Assembly (NCBI GenBank): GCA_003224525.1
Contig: QHZB01000181.1
Span: forward strand, 1 to 54,463
From: Acidobacteriota bacterium
Lineage (GTDB): Bacteria > Acidobacteriota > Terriglobia > Acidiferrales > UBA7541
Length of the DNA: 54,463 nucleotides
Reading direction: 5' to 3'
Numbering within the stretch: position 1 is the first letter of the stretch; every line of letters begins with the position of its first letter. Made by a program: the position numbers and the translations under genes. A model generated the notes under the pieces. The model did not search any database, was not told where the DNA came from, and saw only the letters and a program-made list of their open reading frames with translations. Shown here in pieces: positions 1 to 8,109 of this stretch.

Positions 1-203
1 TGTAGACTGGCACTATGTAATATTGTGCTTTTTTGACCGGTCCTGAAGCTAACCGCCGTAGTTTCAATCAAGTCCGTAGCTTCCCGCGGAACCCCCATCG
101 CTGGCATCTGGTTTGCTCACTGATTGGTAACTTATAAGATTGGCTTCCCGGGGTGGCCGGAACCGAACCTCGACTCGGTTGCCGGTTTGGGGCGTCAATT
201 ACG

Positions 204-232
204 AAAAGGGGGCTTGCACCGGCCCCCTTTTT
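204..232 (+). terminator. Rho-independent terminator
   Basis: AAAAGGGGGC and GCCCCCTTTT pair around an 8-base loop and the 3' arm runs into TTTTT. This is a classic intrinsic terminator for plus-strand transcription. The A-rich 5' side makes it weakly bidirectional. The transcript it ends is not identified; it would have to start to the left or within the first 200 bases. Confidence 0.75.
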
Positions 233-433
233 CATTTCTATCGCTCTCCCGTTGTCTTCGGTCCGGGGTCGTGTTTAACTTCCCCAAAGGCCACCCCCCG
301 GTGCGCGACGGCCGAGGTTCTACGCCGGAATAAATCAGACAGTACTCAAACCAAAGGTCCAGCCTTCGAACGGAACCGTACCGGCCCCAGCTTCCGCCTC
401 TCTGCCTAAGAACGGTCAACTGTGGACTGTGCA

Positions 434-471
434 CCAAAAAAATGAGCGGCCGGTGGGGGCACCGGCCGCTC
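434..471 (-). terminator. Strong intrinsic terminator (minus strand)
   Basis: GAGCGGCCGGTG (444-455) and CACCGGCCGCTC (460-471) form a perfect 12-bp stem with a 4-base loop. Read on the minus strand the stem is followed by A and then seven T (436-442). That fits a rho-independent terminator for transcripts coming from the marR side. It lies about 420 bases beyond the marR stop codon, and no gene is recognised between. Confidence 0.8.
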
Positions 472-890
472 GGGCGTGGGGATGGAGGGAATCGTAATCC
501 GAAGTCAGTTTGGTTTTTCTGGCCGTTCTACTGCGCTCGCGAGCAGCAGGACGACACACAGGAGCAGACAGGTGACTACCGTTGTATGACTCCAGAAAGC
601 CCAAACAACTTCCGACTACATGCGTAGTTTGTTCTTCACTGGACTCTCCGTCGATAGCCCGCTGGGTTCATTCTCTCCAGTACTTCCCGCTCCCGCCGAT
701 GGCACTTTTTTTGGTACGGAAGTACTCCCGGCCTAGCCGCGTTCCACGATCATCTGTTTCACTTTTCCTATACTCGTTTCGTCGCGTTTGGAGAGCGTCC
801 GTTATTTGATACGTTTGGCCCGCACGAGCCCTGCTAGCAAACAATGCGGATCGCTTGGAATGCAGTTCAGGACTCATGCTCAAAAAAACT

Positions 891-1346
891 CTAAAGATTC
901 CGAATGACCTGCTGGAGGAGGCCAATAAGCTCTCCCAGTTGCTGCTGCTCTTTGTCGGAAAATGACGAGACCGCTTTCGCCAGCGATTCCACCCTGCGCC
1001 GGCGCCCCTGCTGCAGAATCTTCGTCCCCTTCGCTGTAGCTTCCAGGCGCACGCGCCTCCCGTCTTCTGTCTTTCCCCGGCGCACCAGACCCGCACGCAC
1101 CAGGCCCGCGACGATGCGGCTCATGGTGGGAGGCCGGACCTGCTCCGCTTCCGCAAGTTCGCCCAATGACCGCGGGCCGCCTCCGAGCACCAGCACCGAC
1201 AGCGCCGATAGCTGTGCCGGGCCGACCCCGCTCTCACGGTCGCGCACGCGCAGCCGCCGCAGCAGATGGATGGCCGCCGAGTGCAGCCGGTCAGCCGTCA
1301 GGAAAGCCGGCCCACCCAGAAGACGTTTTGACTTGACATCCGTCAT
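891..1346 (-). CDS. MarR-family transcriptional regulator
   Basis: This 151-residue protein has the length and layout of a MarR-family winged-helix dimer. The central part (about residues 55-105) shows the typical HTH and wing: SLGELAEAEQVRPPTMSRIV, then GLVRAGLVRR and a DGRRVRLEATAKG wing. Flanking helices would form the dimer interface. It is divergent from a VOC/glyoxalase-family gene, with only 50 bp between the two start codons. That gap carries a perfect palindrome (1355-1369) overlapping a -10 box, so it probably represses both genes. The ligand cannot be read from sequence. MarR regulators next to VOC-fold genes often respond to electrophiles or antibiotics, but that is inference. Confidence 0.9.
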   Translation of the reverse strand: MTDVKSKRLLGGPAFLTADRLHSAAIHLLRRLRVRDRESGVGPAQLSALSVLVLGGGPRSLGELAEAEQVRPPTMSRIVAGLVRAGLVRRGKTEDGRRVRLEATAKGTKILQQGRRRRVESLAKAVSSFSDKEQQQLGELIGLLQQVIRNL

Positions 1347-1369
1347 ACAATTTAGTTAGCTATGCTAAC
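1333..1369 (+). promoter_or_regulatory. Promoter with MarR-type operator palindrome
   Basis: TTGACA at 1333-1338 and TAGCTA at 1357-1362 (18-bp spacer) look like a sigma-70 promoter for the VOC gene. GTTAGC (1355-1360) and GCTAAC (1364-1369) form a perfect inverted repeat with a 3-base spacer, overlapping the -10 box. The location between divergent marR and its neighbour fits an autoregulatory operator. The -35 hexamer lies inside the first codons of marR. Confidence 0.65.
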
Positions 1370-1396
1370 GATTCTGCTCCCGGAGGTAAATCAGCA

Positions 1397-1792
1397 ATGA
1401 GCGGCACAACGGCAAACCTCGGAATCACCAACATCGGCCAGATTTCCATCATCGTTCACGACCTGGAGCGCGCCACGGGATTTTACCGTGACGCCCTGGG
1501 TCTGCCACTGCTCTTCACGGCCGGCAACCTGGCTTTCTTTGACTGCGGCGGAGTGCGCTTGATGCTTGGCCCCGCGGAAACGCCGGAGCTCGATCATGCG
1601 AGCTCCATCCTGTACTTCCGGGTTAAGGATATCAACGCCGCGCACCAGCTTCTTGTCGAGAGGCGTGTGCAGATTGTGGCGCCGCCGCGTCTGATCGCTG
1701 CGATGCCAGCCTACGATCTGTGGATGATGGGATTCCGCGATACGGAAGGGAATATCATGGAATTGATGAGCGAGGTCCCGCGCCCTTCGTAA
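1397..1792 (+). CDS. VOC-family (glyoxalase/dioxygenase fold) protein
   Basis: The 131-residue protein has one vicinal-oxygen-chelate module pair. It opens with a beta strand (IGQISIIVHDLERATGFYRD), has LGLPLLF early and ends with GFRDTEGNIMELMSEV, the usual C-terminal strand with the metal-ligand glutamate. The early histidine (IIVHDL) and late glutamate could be metal ligands. Length fits stand-alone glyoxalase/bleomycin-resistance family members. GGAGG at 1382-1386 supports the ATG at 1397. It is divergent from marR and probably its main target. Likely roles are detoxification of an electrophile or binding of a drug; substrate unknown. Confidence 0.85.
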   Translation: MSGTTANLGITNIGQISIIVHDLERATGFYRDALGLPLLFTAGNLAFFDCGGVRLMLGPAETPELDHASSILYFRVKDINAAHQLLVERRVQIVAPPRLIAAMPAYDLWMMGFRDTEGNIMELMSEVPRPS

Positions 1793-1868
1793 GAATATTC
1801 GACGGACGTCCGCGCTAGGGAACCCCGCGCTACAAGGGTCGTGCGGATTACGGTATCCTTCTACGGCC

Positions 1869-3143
1869 ATGCATGATCTGAACTATTTTAGAGACCACCT
1901 GGATGTCTTCGCCGAGATGGCGAAAAAGCGCGGCACGGTGCTCGACCTGGACGCTTTTCGCAAGCTCGACAAGGAGCGCCGCGAACTCATCACCGCAACC
2001 GAGCAGCTCAAGGCGCAGCGCAACAAGGCCAGCGAAGAAATCGCCCGCCTCAAAAAGGAAAAGCGGAACGCCAACGCATTGATCGCCGAAATGAAGCAAG
2101 TCTCCGAGCGCATCAAGCAATCCGATGAGCGTATCGCCGAACTGGACGCCCAGCAGCGCGACTTCCTGCTAACCATTCCCAACGTTCCGCACTCCTCCGT
2201 GCCCGTGGGCGCGAGCGCGGCTGACAATGCCGAAATCCGCCGCTGGGGTGCGCCGCCGAAATTCGATTTCGCGCCAAAGCCGCACTGGGATGTTGGAGAA
2301 CGCGCAGGCATCCTCGATCTCCCCGCGGCCACGAAGATCACCGGCGCGCGCTTCGCCGTTTACAAGAGCTGGGGAGCTCGCCTTGAGCGCGCGCTCGCCA
2401 ATTTCTTTCTCGACGTCCACACCCGCGAGCACGGCTACACGGAAATTCTTCCCCCCTTTCTGGTAAACACCGCGTCGCTCACCGGCGCGGCCCAGTTACC
2501 GAAATTCGCCGCCGATCTCTTTAGAGTAGAGAACACGGATTTCTGGCTTACCCCGACTTCTGAAGTAGAACTTCACAATCTCTATCGCGACGAAACGATT
2601 CCCGAAGAAAAACTCCCCATCCACGTCACCGCGTGGACGGCCTGCTTCCGCTCCGAAGCCGGCGCCGCGGGAAAAGACACCCGCGGGATCCTCCGCCAGC
2701 ATCAATTCCAGAAGGTTGAGCTCTTCAAGTTCACCCATCCGCAAAAAAGCTACGAAGAGCACGAAGCGCTGGTAGGAAATGCAGAAACCATTCTTCAAAA
2801 ACTCGGCTTGCACTATCGTACCGTGCTGCTTGCGACCGGCGACATGGGTTTTGCCGCTGCAAAAACCTACGACCTCGAAGTCTGGCTGCCCTCGAGCGAT
2901 GAATTTCGAGAAATCTCTTCCTGCTCGAACTGCGAAGCCTTTCAAGCGCGCCGTGCCGGCATACGCTACAAGCCCAAGGGCGGCGGAAAGAGTGATTTCG
3001 TTCACACCTTGAACGGCTCCGGCCTCGCCGTCGGCCGCACTTGGATCGCTGTGGTCGAAAATTATCAGCAAGCAGATGGCTCGATCCTGATCCCCGATGT
3101 CTTGCGCCCATATATGGGGATTGACCGAATTCCGGCGGCGTGA
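1869..3143 (+). CDS. serS: Seryl-tRNA synthetase
   Basis: Cytosolic class II synthetase that charges tRNA-Ser, and also tRNA-Sec, with serine; the latter matters because selB is present at 14.5 kb. At 424 residues it has the normal bacterial length. Residues 1-105 form the lysine- and arginine-rich antiparallel coiled coil that binds the tRNA long arm. The catalytic core shows the TPTSEV serine-binding loop, motif 2 (FRSEAG followed by GILRQHQFQKVE) and motif 3 (GSGLAVGRTWIAVVENYQ). A TATCCT hexamer at 1854-1859 lies only about 10 bases before the ATG, so the transcript may have a very short leader; no clear Shine-Dalgarno is seen. Confidence 0.97.
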   Translation: MHDLNYFRDHLDVFAEMAKKRGTVLDLDAFRKLDKERRELITATEQLKAQRNKASEEIARLKKEKRNANALIAEMKQVSERIKQSDERIAELDAQQRDFLLTIPNVPHSSVPVGASAADNAEIRRWGAPPKFDFAPKPHWDVGERAGILDLPAATKITGARFAVYKSWGARLERALANFFLDVHTREHGYTEILPPFLVNTASLTGAAQLPKFAADLFRVENTDFWLTPTSEVELHNLYRDETIPEEKLPIHVTAWTACFRSEAGAAGKDTRGILRQHQFQKVELFKFTHPQKSYEEHEALVGNAETILQKLGLHYRTVLLATGDMGFAAAKTYDLEVWLPSSDEFREISSCSNCEAFQARRAGIRYKPKGGGKSDFVHTLNGSGLAVGRTWIAVVENYQQADGSILIPDVLRPYMGIDRIPAA

Positions 3144-3320
3144 GGGCGTGCTCTGCCGTGCGCGCATAAATTTGTACTTTCGGAGTAATCCCGGCTGCAA
3201 TTCCCACCGACTTCGTGTAACTTGTTGTTACTAAACGGGTTAACTTGTATTTGAAGCACTTTGTCCAGGAAAGTTGGGCACAAATTCGCCTCGCAACCTC
3301 TTGAAATCACACCTTTTCGT

Positions 3321-3350
3321 TTGACGGGCCCTTTTCGCCTTGCATACACT
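3321..3350 (+). promoter_or_regulatory. Sigma-70 promoter upstream of the YHS-domain gene
   Basis: TTGACG at 3321-3326 and TACACT at 3345-3350 are separated by 18 bp. The start codon lies 57 bases after the -10 box. A small hairpin (CCTCA/TGAGG) sits in the leader around 3353-3370. The preceding 170 bases after serS hold nothing else recognisable. Confidence 0.6.
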
Positions 3351-3406
3351 GCCCTCACGGCTCCCTGAGGGGTTATTGGAGAAACGGGCCGCTTAGTAAA
3401 CACTTA

Positions 3407-3727
3407 ATGATGAACCTTTTCGCTCGCGTTGTACGTTTTCTACTCTGGTTGATCTTTGTCTCCTGGAGTGTTTTGCTCCTCCGCCGGCTTATTGGCTGGA
3501 TGCTCGGTGATGCGGCAGCCGTATCGGCCCGCTCCGCGGATGCTTCTCCTGCGCCGCCGCCGACGGCCACGGCACGCCGGCTGGTGCGCGATCCGGTGTG
3601 CGGCATGCACGTGGACGAGACGCTTTCCATTCCGTGGCGGGAAGGGGGCCAGCTTTTGCATTTCTGCTCCCCCGCCTGCCGCGATGCCTACGCCGTCAGC
3701 GCCAGGAAGTTCGCGGCAAACGGATAA
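3407..3727 (+). CDS. Membrane-anchored YHS/TRASH-type metal-binding protein
   Basis: A 106-residue protein with one N-terminal membrane helix (residues 8-33), a Pro/Ala-rich linker, and a C-terminal DPVCGM motif (residues 62-67) followed by FCSPACRDAY (86-95). DPVCGM plus a later C-x3-C is the signature of YHS/TRASH-like domains that bind copper or other soft metals. Ligand candidates are C65, C87 and C91. The helix would place the domain at the membrane surface. Members of this type often accompany other genes as small metal sensors or chaperones, but no metal transporter is adjacent here. The start could be either of two adjacent ATG codons. Confidence 0.8.
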   Translation: MMNLFARVVRFLLWLIFVSWSVLLLRRLIGWMLGDAAAVSARSADASPAPPPTATARRLVRDPVCGMHVDETLSIPWREGGQLLHFCSPACRDAYAVSARKFAANG

Positions 3728-3782
3728 ACAGAATTTCTCTTGAGCGAATTTTGAACTTGGGCCCAGTGAAAACAGAATTTCT
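3726..3782 (+). promoter_or_regulatory. Twin palindromic repeats before gdhA
   Basis: AAACAGAATTTCT occurs at 3726-3738 and again at 3770-3782, 44 bp centre to centre. Each copy contains the odd palindrome AGAA-T-TTCT. A TTGAAC hexamer lies between them (3751-3756). Two identical sites about four helical turns apart just before the gdhA ribosome-binding site suggest a paired regulator-binding site. This is inference from the pattern alone. Confidence 0.45.
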
Positions 3783-3817
3783 GGAGACAAATCGAGTAGA
3801 CGAAAGGACCGACGCCG

Positions 3818-5140
3818 ATGGCCACGGTCGCAAAGCCCACAGCCCCGACAAGACAGATTGGCGCACCTCCCATGGTGCCCCGCATCGCTCCGCGCGAAGA
3901 CCTGAATCCCTTCCGCATCGCGCAGATTCAGTTCGACATGGCGGCCGAATTCTTGAAGCTCGATCCCGGCCTGCGGCAGATTTTACGCACTCCGAAGCGC
4001 GTACTGGAAGTCTCCTTGCCGACCAAGATGGACAACGGCCAGGTGAAGGTATTCACCGGCTACCGCGTGCAGCACAACGTGTCGCGCGGGCCTGGCAAGG
4101 GCGGTATCCGCTTCCATCCCAACGTCACGCTGGACGAAGTGAAAGCGCTGGCCGCGTGGATGACCTGGAAGACCGCCACCGTGAACGTTCCGTTTGGCGG
4201 AGCCAAGGGCGGCGTGATCTGCGACCCCAAGCGCATGTCGAAGAGCGAACTCGAACGCATGACGCGGCGCTATGCCAGCGAGATCCTGCCCATCATCGGC
4301 CCCTCTCAGGACATTCCCGCGCCGGATGTCTACACCGATGCACAGACCATGGCCTGGATCATGGACACTTACGCCATGACCGTGGGCCATTCCGCGCATG
4401 GAGTCGTCACCGGCAAGCCGGTTTCCATCGGCGGTTCCGAGGGACGTCTCGAAGCCACCGCGCGCGGGCTGCTCTACGTGGTCGAGGAAGCCTGCAAGTT
4501 AAAGAAGATCTCGCTTCGCGGCGCGAGCGTCGCGATTCAGGGCTTCGGGAACGCCGGCGCGACTGCGGCGCGCCTGTTCGCGGAAAAGAAAGCAAAAATC
4601 GTCGCGCTCAGCGATACGCGCGGCGGCGTCACCAATTCCCGCGGCATCGATCCCATGAAAGCGATTCGCTACAAGGAGCGTTCCGGCACCGTTGTGGGCA
4701 TGCCCGGCGCGTCGCGCATCACCAACGACGACCTGCTAACCATGAAGTGCGACATCCTGGTGCCTGCCGCGCTCGAAAATGTCATCACCCTCCACAATGC
4801 CGAGGCCGTGAAGGCCCGCATCGTTGCGGAAGCCGCCAACGGTCCCACCACGCCGCACGCCGATGAAATTCTCGCGCGCCGCGGGGTCATCGTGCTGCCG
4901 GATATTCTCGCCAACGCCGGCGGCGTCACCGTCAGCTACTTCGAATGGGTGCAGAACCAGGAAGGGCTCATGTGGGACGTCGAGGAAGTGAACGCGCGCC
5001 TGCAGAAGATCATGGTGCGCGCCTTCCGCGAAATGGTGGACACCATGCGCAAGCATCATGTTCCGCCGCGCGCCGGCGCCATGATCCTCGCCGTCAGCCG
5101 CGTCTCCGAAGCCACCCTCGTCCGTGGCCTGTTCCCCTAG
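3818..5140 (+). CDS. gdhA: Glutamate dehydrogenase (Glu/Leu/Phe/Val dehydrogenase family)
   Basis: Catalyses reversible oxidative deamination of glutamate to 2-oxoglutarate and ammonia in the cytosol, linking carbon and nitrogen metabolism. The 440-residue chain has the N-terminal substrate domain with GPGKGGIRFHP and TWKTATVNVPFGGAKGG, which holds the catalytic lysines, then the Rossmann domain with GFGNAGATAARLF, and the late EAANGPTTPHAD motif. The size fits the hexameric small-subunit class. AAAGGA about 12 bases upstream supports the ATG. The first 25 residues are Pro/Ala-rich and outside the family core. Cofactor preference cannot be decided by eye. Paired palindromes upstream may be operators. 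Confidence 0.93.
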   Translation: MATVAKPTAPTRQIGAPPMVPRIAPREDLNPFRIAQIQFDMAAEFLKLDPGLRQILRTPKRVLEVSLPTKMDNGQVKVFTGYRVQHNVSRGPGKGGIRFHPNVTLDEVKALAAWMTWKTATVNVPFGGAKGGVICDPKRMSKSELERMTRRYASEILPIIGPSQDIPAPDVYTDAQTMAWIMDTYAMTVGHSAHGVVTGKPVSIGGSEGRLEATARGLLYVVEEACKLKKISLRGASVAIQGFGNAGATAARLFAEKKAKIVALSDTRGGVTNSRGIDPMKAIRYKERSGTVVGMPGASRITNDDLLTMKCDILVPAALENVITLHNAEAVKARIVAEAANGPTTPHADEILARRGVIVLPDILANAGGVTVSYFEWVQNQEGLMWDVEEVNARLQKIMVRAFREMVDTMRKHHVPPRAGAMILAVSRVSEATLVRGLFP

Positions 5141-5686
5141 AGAAACAGCCTACGCCGATCAATGCGGCTCTGGGGCGGTTCCTGGTATCGCTATCGGTGT
5201 CTTGATGTCCTCGAGCTCGGGCGGTATTCCGGAGAATCGCGTTCGTATTCTGCCCTATGACGACAAGCCAAGTGCCGCGCCGCTTTTCAGCGACCATGGT
5301 CATCATGCCGTAGCGTGGCTGGCGTGGTGTGCCGTCTGGATTCTTATGCGCTCGATTCTCCAGCTCCAATGAACAACGGCCATATCCGGATGTAGGAATC
5401 GCACGGTTGTCTCTAGCGGCGTGATCGTTGCCTCTTTGAATCGCCCACTGAGCAAACGCACATGAAATTTTTCAAAGTCCGACCGCCCATGCAGGTAAGC
5501 AGTGGCAACTGTCACGAAATCAACGTCGTCCGCCATGATTTTCGCGAGTTCGCGGCCATCGTGCTTGGCCCAGGCGTCCGAGAAGGCTTGCGGCAACTTG
5601 CGGGCGGCTTGTTCGTCTTCCTTGGACTGGGCGTTTGAGGCTCCCGCGAGAAAAAGTAGAAGGAATCCGCTTAAAAGGTTTTTCAT
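5094..5686 (-). pseudogene. Frameshifted SnoaL-like (SgcJ/EcaC family) secreted protein
   Basis: The reading frame starting at 5686 gives a signal peptide (MKNLLSGFLLLFLAGASNA) and a SnoaL-like NTF2 fold, up to VVHWSWRIE. The family then continues with an NPDGTPR segment. That continuation (KNPDGTPRQPRYG... through VVIGQNTN) is present only in another frame, starting near 5349. So one base appears to be missing around 5348-5353. AGGAG sits 7 bases before the ATG at 5686, which is therefore preferred over the upstream start at 5728. The second frame also runs past the usual family end, to 5094 inside gdhA. Either the gene is dead or the sequence carries an indel error. Confidence 0.8.
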
Positions 5687-5879
5687 TTTTGGTACTCCTG
5701 CGGTTCTCGTGACAGAATCCAGCTGCAAAGGGCCGAAGATTGAGCCGCAATATTACCTGCTCCCTGGGAATTCATCAATTTTGTTCTTGCGCTGCACAAT
5801 CAGCGCGCGTACATTCGCAAGTGCCGGTGCGTTTCTCTGACGCGACCGGCCATTTTCATTCTTCGAATAAGAAAAGACG

Positions 5880-6764
5880 ATGAGCACGAACGGACATAGT
5901 CATTCAGCGCCGCCGATTCTGCTGACGATCTCGGGTTTCGATCCGTCCTGTGGCGCGGGCACCGCCGCCGACTTGAAAACCTTCGCCGCGCACGGCTGCT
6001 ACGGCGTCGCCGCGATCACCTCACTGACGGTTCAGAACACGCAGGGCGTCGAAACGGTCCACAACACGCCGAGCGCGGAGTTGCGCGAGCAGCTTGGAGT
6101 GCTGGCGAAGGATTGCGAGATCGCTGCGGTGAAAATCGGGATGCTCGGCAACCGCGGCAACGCCGTAGTGGTGGCGGAATTCCTCGACGCGCACAGAATT
6201 GCGCTCGTCGTGCTTGACCCGGTGATGAAATCCTCGAGTGGCGCGGAGCTCCTCGATGCCGGCGGGATCAAATTTGTCTCGACGGAGCTGCTGAAGCGCG
6301 CCAGTGTAATCACCCCCAATGTGCCGGAAGCCGAAGTACTAACCGGGCTGACGATCAAAGACGTCGCGGACATGGAAGCGGCCGCGCGCAAGCTCGTCGA
6401 GATGGGCGCTCACTCGGTGATCGTCAAGGGCGGCCACATGGAGCGCGCGGTTGACGTTTTATTGGATGGCAACGAAATGGTTCAGCTTGGCGGCGATCGT
6501 GTGAAGACCGAGAACAATCACGGTACCGGATGCACTTTTGCCTCCGCCATCGCCGCACAGCTTGCCGCCGGCCGCTCTCTTTTCGAAGCTGCCACTCTTG
6601 CGAAGGCCTACGTCACCAAAGCCATCGAAAAAGGTTACGCCATCGGCAAAGGCCGCGTGCCCCTCGATCATTTTTATCGTCAGAAAATCGAGCCGCTCGC
6701 CCGTGGAACCCACGAAGTGCCCCAGCACGGCATGCACCCCGCCGCCGAACCCACCGCCCACTAA
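5880..6764 (+). CDS. thiD: Hydroxymethylpyrimidine/phosphomethylpyrimidine kinase
   Basis: Phosphorylates HMP and HMP-phosphate to HMP-diphosphate, the pyrimidine half of thiamine. The 294-residue ribokinase-fold protein shows the N-terminal SGFDPSCGAGTAADLKTF motif, VKIGMLGN, VLDPVMKSSSG, and the C-terminal NNHGTGCTFASAIAA anion hole with the catalytic cysteine region. The usual family length is about 265; the extra residues are a polar N-terminus and a His/Pro-rich tail. No other thiamine gene and no TPP riboswitch is seen nearby, so it appears to stand alone. It is convergent with pyrC. Confidence 0.93.
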   Translation: MSTNGHSHSAPPILLTISGFDPSCGAGTAADLKTFAAHGCYGVAAITSLTVQNTQGVETVHNTPSAELREQLGVLAKDCEIAAVKIGMLGNRGNAVVVAEFLDAHRIALVVLDPVMKSSSGAELLDAGGIKFVSTELLKRASVITPNVPEAEVLTGLTIKDVADMEAAARKLVEMGAHSVIVKGGHMERAVDVLLDGNEMVQLGGDRVKTENNHGTGCTFASAIAAQLAAGRSLFEAATLAKAYVTKAIEKGYAIGKGRVPLDHFYRQKIEPLARGTHEVPQHGMHPAAEPTAH

Positions 6765-6834
6765 GAATTGACCTAAGTCGGCAGTACTCCGCAATGCATT
6801 TCTCTGCGGTATGCGTGTCTCTGCGTTTTATTTC

Positions 6835-8109
6835 CTATCGTTGATAGATGACGCGGCCGGCGACGATGGTGGCGACGGGTGCACCCTTGAAAGTGCGCCC
6901 GTCAAACGGCGAGTTCCGAGACTTGCTGGGCGACTCCTTCACGTCGTATGTCCAGGAATCATCGAGGGAAAAAATCGTGAGGTTAGCGGCTTGCCCCGCG
7001 GCGATTTTGCTCTCGATGCCGAGAATCCGCGCGGGACCAGAAGTGAAAAGCTCAACCATTCTCATGAGTGACAGGCGGCCGGAGTGGACCAATTGTTCGA
7101 GTGCAAGCGCAAGAGCCGTTTCGAAACCAAGAATCCCGAAGGGCGCGCGATCGAACTCCACATCTTTCAAAGCAGGCTCGTGCGGCGCATGATCGGTGGC
7201 GATGGCGTCGACCGTGCCGTCGGCGAGCCCAGCCAGCAGCGCTTCACGGTCCTCCCGCGCCGCCAGCGGCGGATTCATCTTGAACCGTGAATCGTACTCG
7301 ACGTCTTCGTCGATCAGCGTGAAATGATGCGGCGTGGCTTCGCATGTGACGCGCAGCCCGCGCGATTTGGCCCAGCGAACCTGTTCGAGCGATGCTTTCG
7401 CGGAAAGATGCGCGATGTGCAGACGCGCGCCGGTGAGCTCGGCGAGCTGCACGTCGCGCGCCACACAAACCGATTCCGCTGCCGCCGGCATCCCGCGCAA
7501 ACCAAGACGAGTTGAAGTGACGCCCTCGCGCATCACCGCGCCCGCAGCCAGCGAAACATCTTCGGCATGTTCGATCACGGGAAGATCAAGCGACCGGCAA
7601 TAATCCATCACCTGCCGCGCGAGCTTTGCCGTGGCAATCGGTTTTCCATCGTCCGAAACGCCGACGATCCCCGCTTCCTTCATCCCGGCGATCTCGGCGA
7701 TGGCCTCACCCTTGCTTCCCACCGATGCCGCGCCCATCGGCCACACACGAACGCCGCCGGCAATCTTCGCTCGATCGAGGATGAAGCGCGTAACGGAAGC
7801 ATTGTCATTCACCGGCTTCGTATTCGGCATGCAGCAAACCGCTGTGAACCCTCCGCGCGCCGCCGCCCGCGTGCCTGTTTCTATAGTTTCGGAGGATTCC
7901 TGTCCTGGTTCGCGCAGGTGCACGTGGATATCGATAAAACCGGGAGCGACGATCAGGCCGCTGGCATCGAAAATTTCCGCGTCTTGCGGTGCGGAGATTT
8001 TCCCAGCCGCCCCTACTTCTCTTATCTTTTCTCCATCCAGCAGAACGTCGAGAGCTGCGTCTGTCTTGGATGCCGGGTCGACCACGCGCCCGTTCTTAAT
8101 CAGAAGCAT
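6835..8109 (-). CDS. pyrC: Dihydroorotase
   Basis: Zinc amidohydrolase for the third step of UMP synthesis, interconverting carbamoyl-aspartate and dihydroorotate. It is a class I (long) enzyme of 424 residues. The metal-binding motif DIHVHLREPG is at residues 60-69 (H62, H64), and the late ATDHAPHE segment carries the catalytic aspartate. HIAHLS and the ATPHH motif are also visible. The start codon overlaps the pyrB stop by 14 bp, which supports translational coupling in a pyrR-pyrB-pyrC operon. Expression is probably controlled through PyrR. Confidence 0.96.
   Translation of the reverse strand: MLLIKNGRVVDPASKTDAALDVLLDGEKIREVGAAGKISAPQDAEIFDASGLIVAPGFIDIHVHLREPGQESSETIETGTRAAARGGFTAVCCMPNTKPVNDNASVTRFILDRAKIAGGVRVWPMGAASVGSKGEAIAEIAGMKEAGIVGVSDDGKPIATAKLARQVMDYCRSLDLPVIEHAEDVSLAAGAVMREGVTSTRLGLRGMPAAAESVCVARDVQLAELTGARLHIAHLSAKASLEQVRWAKSRGLRVTCEATPHHFTLIDEDVEYDSRFKMNPPLAAREDREALLAGLADGTVDAIATDHAPHEPALKDVEFDRAPFGILGFETALALALEQLVHSGRLSLMRMVELFTSGPARILGIESKIAAGQAANLTIFSLDDSWTYDVKESPSKSRNSPFDGRTFKGAPVATIVAGRVIYQR

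Larger units (their letters stand above)
1..890. other. Stretch without a recognisable gene
   Basis: I find no protein family in any frame over the first 890 bases. The open frames here are short, overlap one another and lack recognisable motifs. What stands out is structural: a GC-rich hairpin with a T run on the plus strand at 204-232, and a 12-bp perfect hairpin at 444-471 followed by a T run on the minus strand. An imperfect inverted repeat (CCGGAACCGA near 158, TCGGTTGCCGG near 173) lies just before the first hairpin, so a small structured RNA ending at 232 is possible. It matches no RNA family I know (not tmRNA, SRP RNA, RNase P RNA or a tRNA). Confidence 0.5.

Noticed and set aside
470-600. 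Hydrophobic stretch (VVTCLLLCVVLLLAS) on the minus strand, possible signal peptide or toxin
   Set aside because: No usable start codon follows the upstream in-frame stop, and no Shine-Dalgarno is in place.
3598-4866. 422-residue open frame across the YHS gene and gdhA
   Set aside because: It is out of frame with gdhA, which shows complete dehydrogenase motifs; the frame is Arg/His-rich low complexity.
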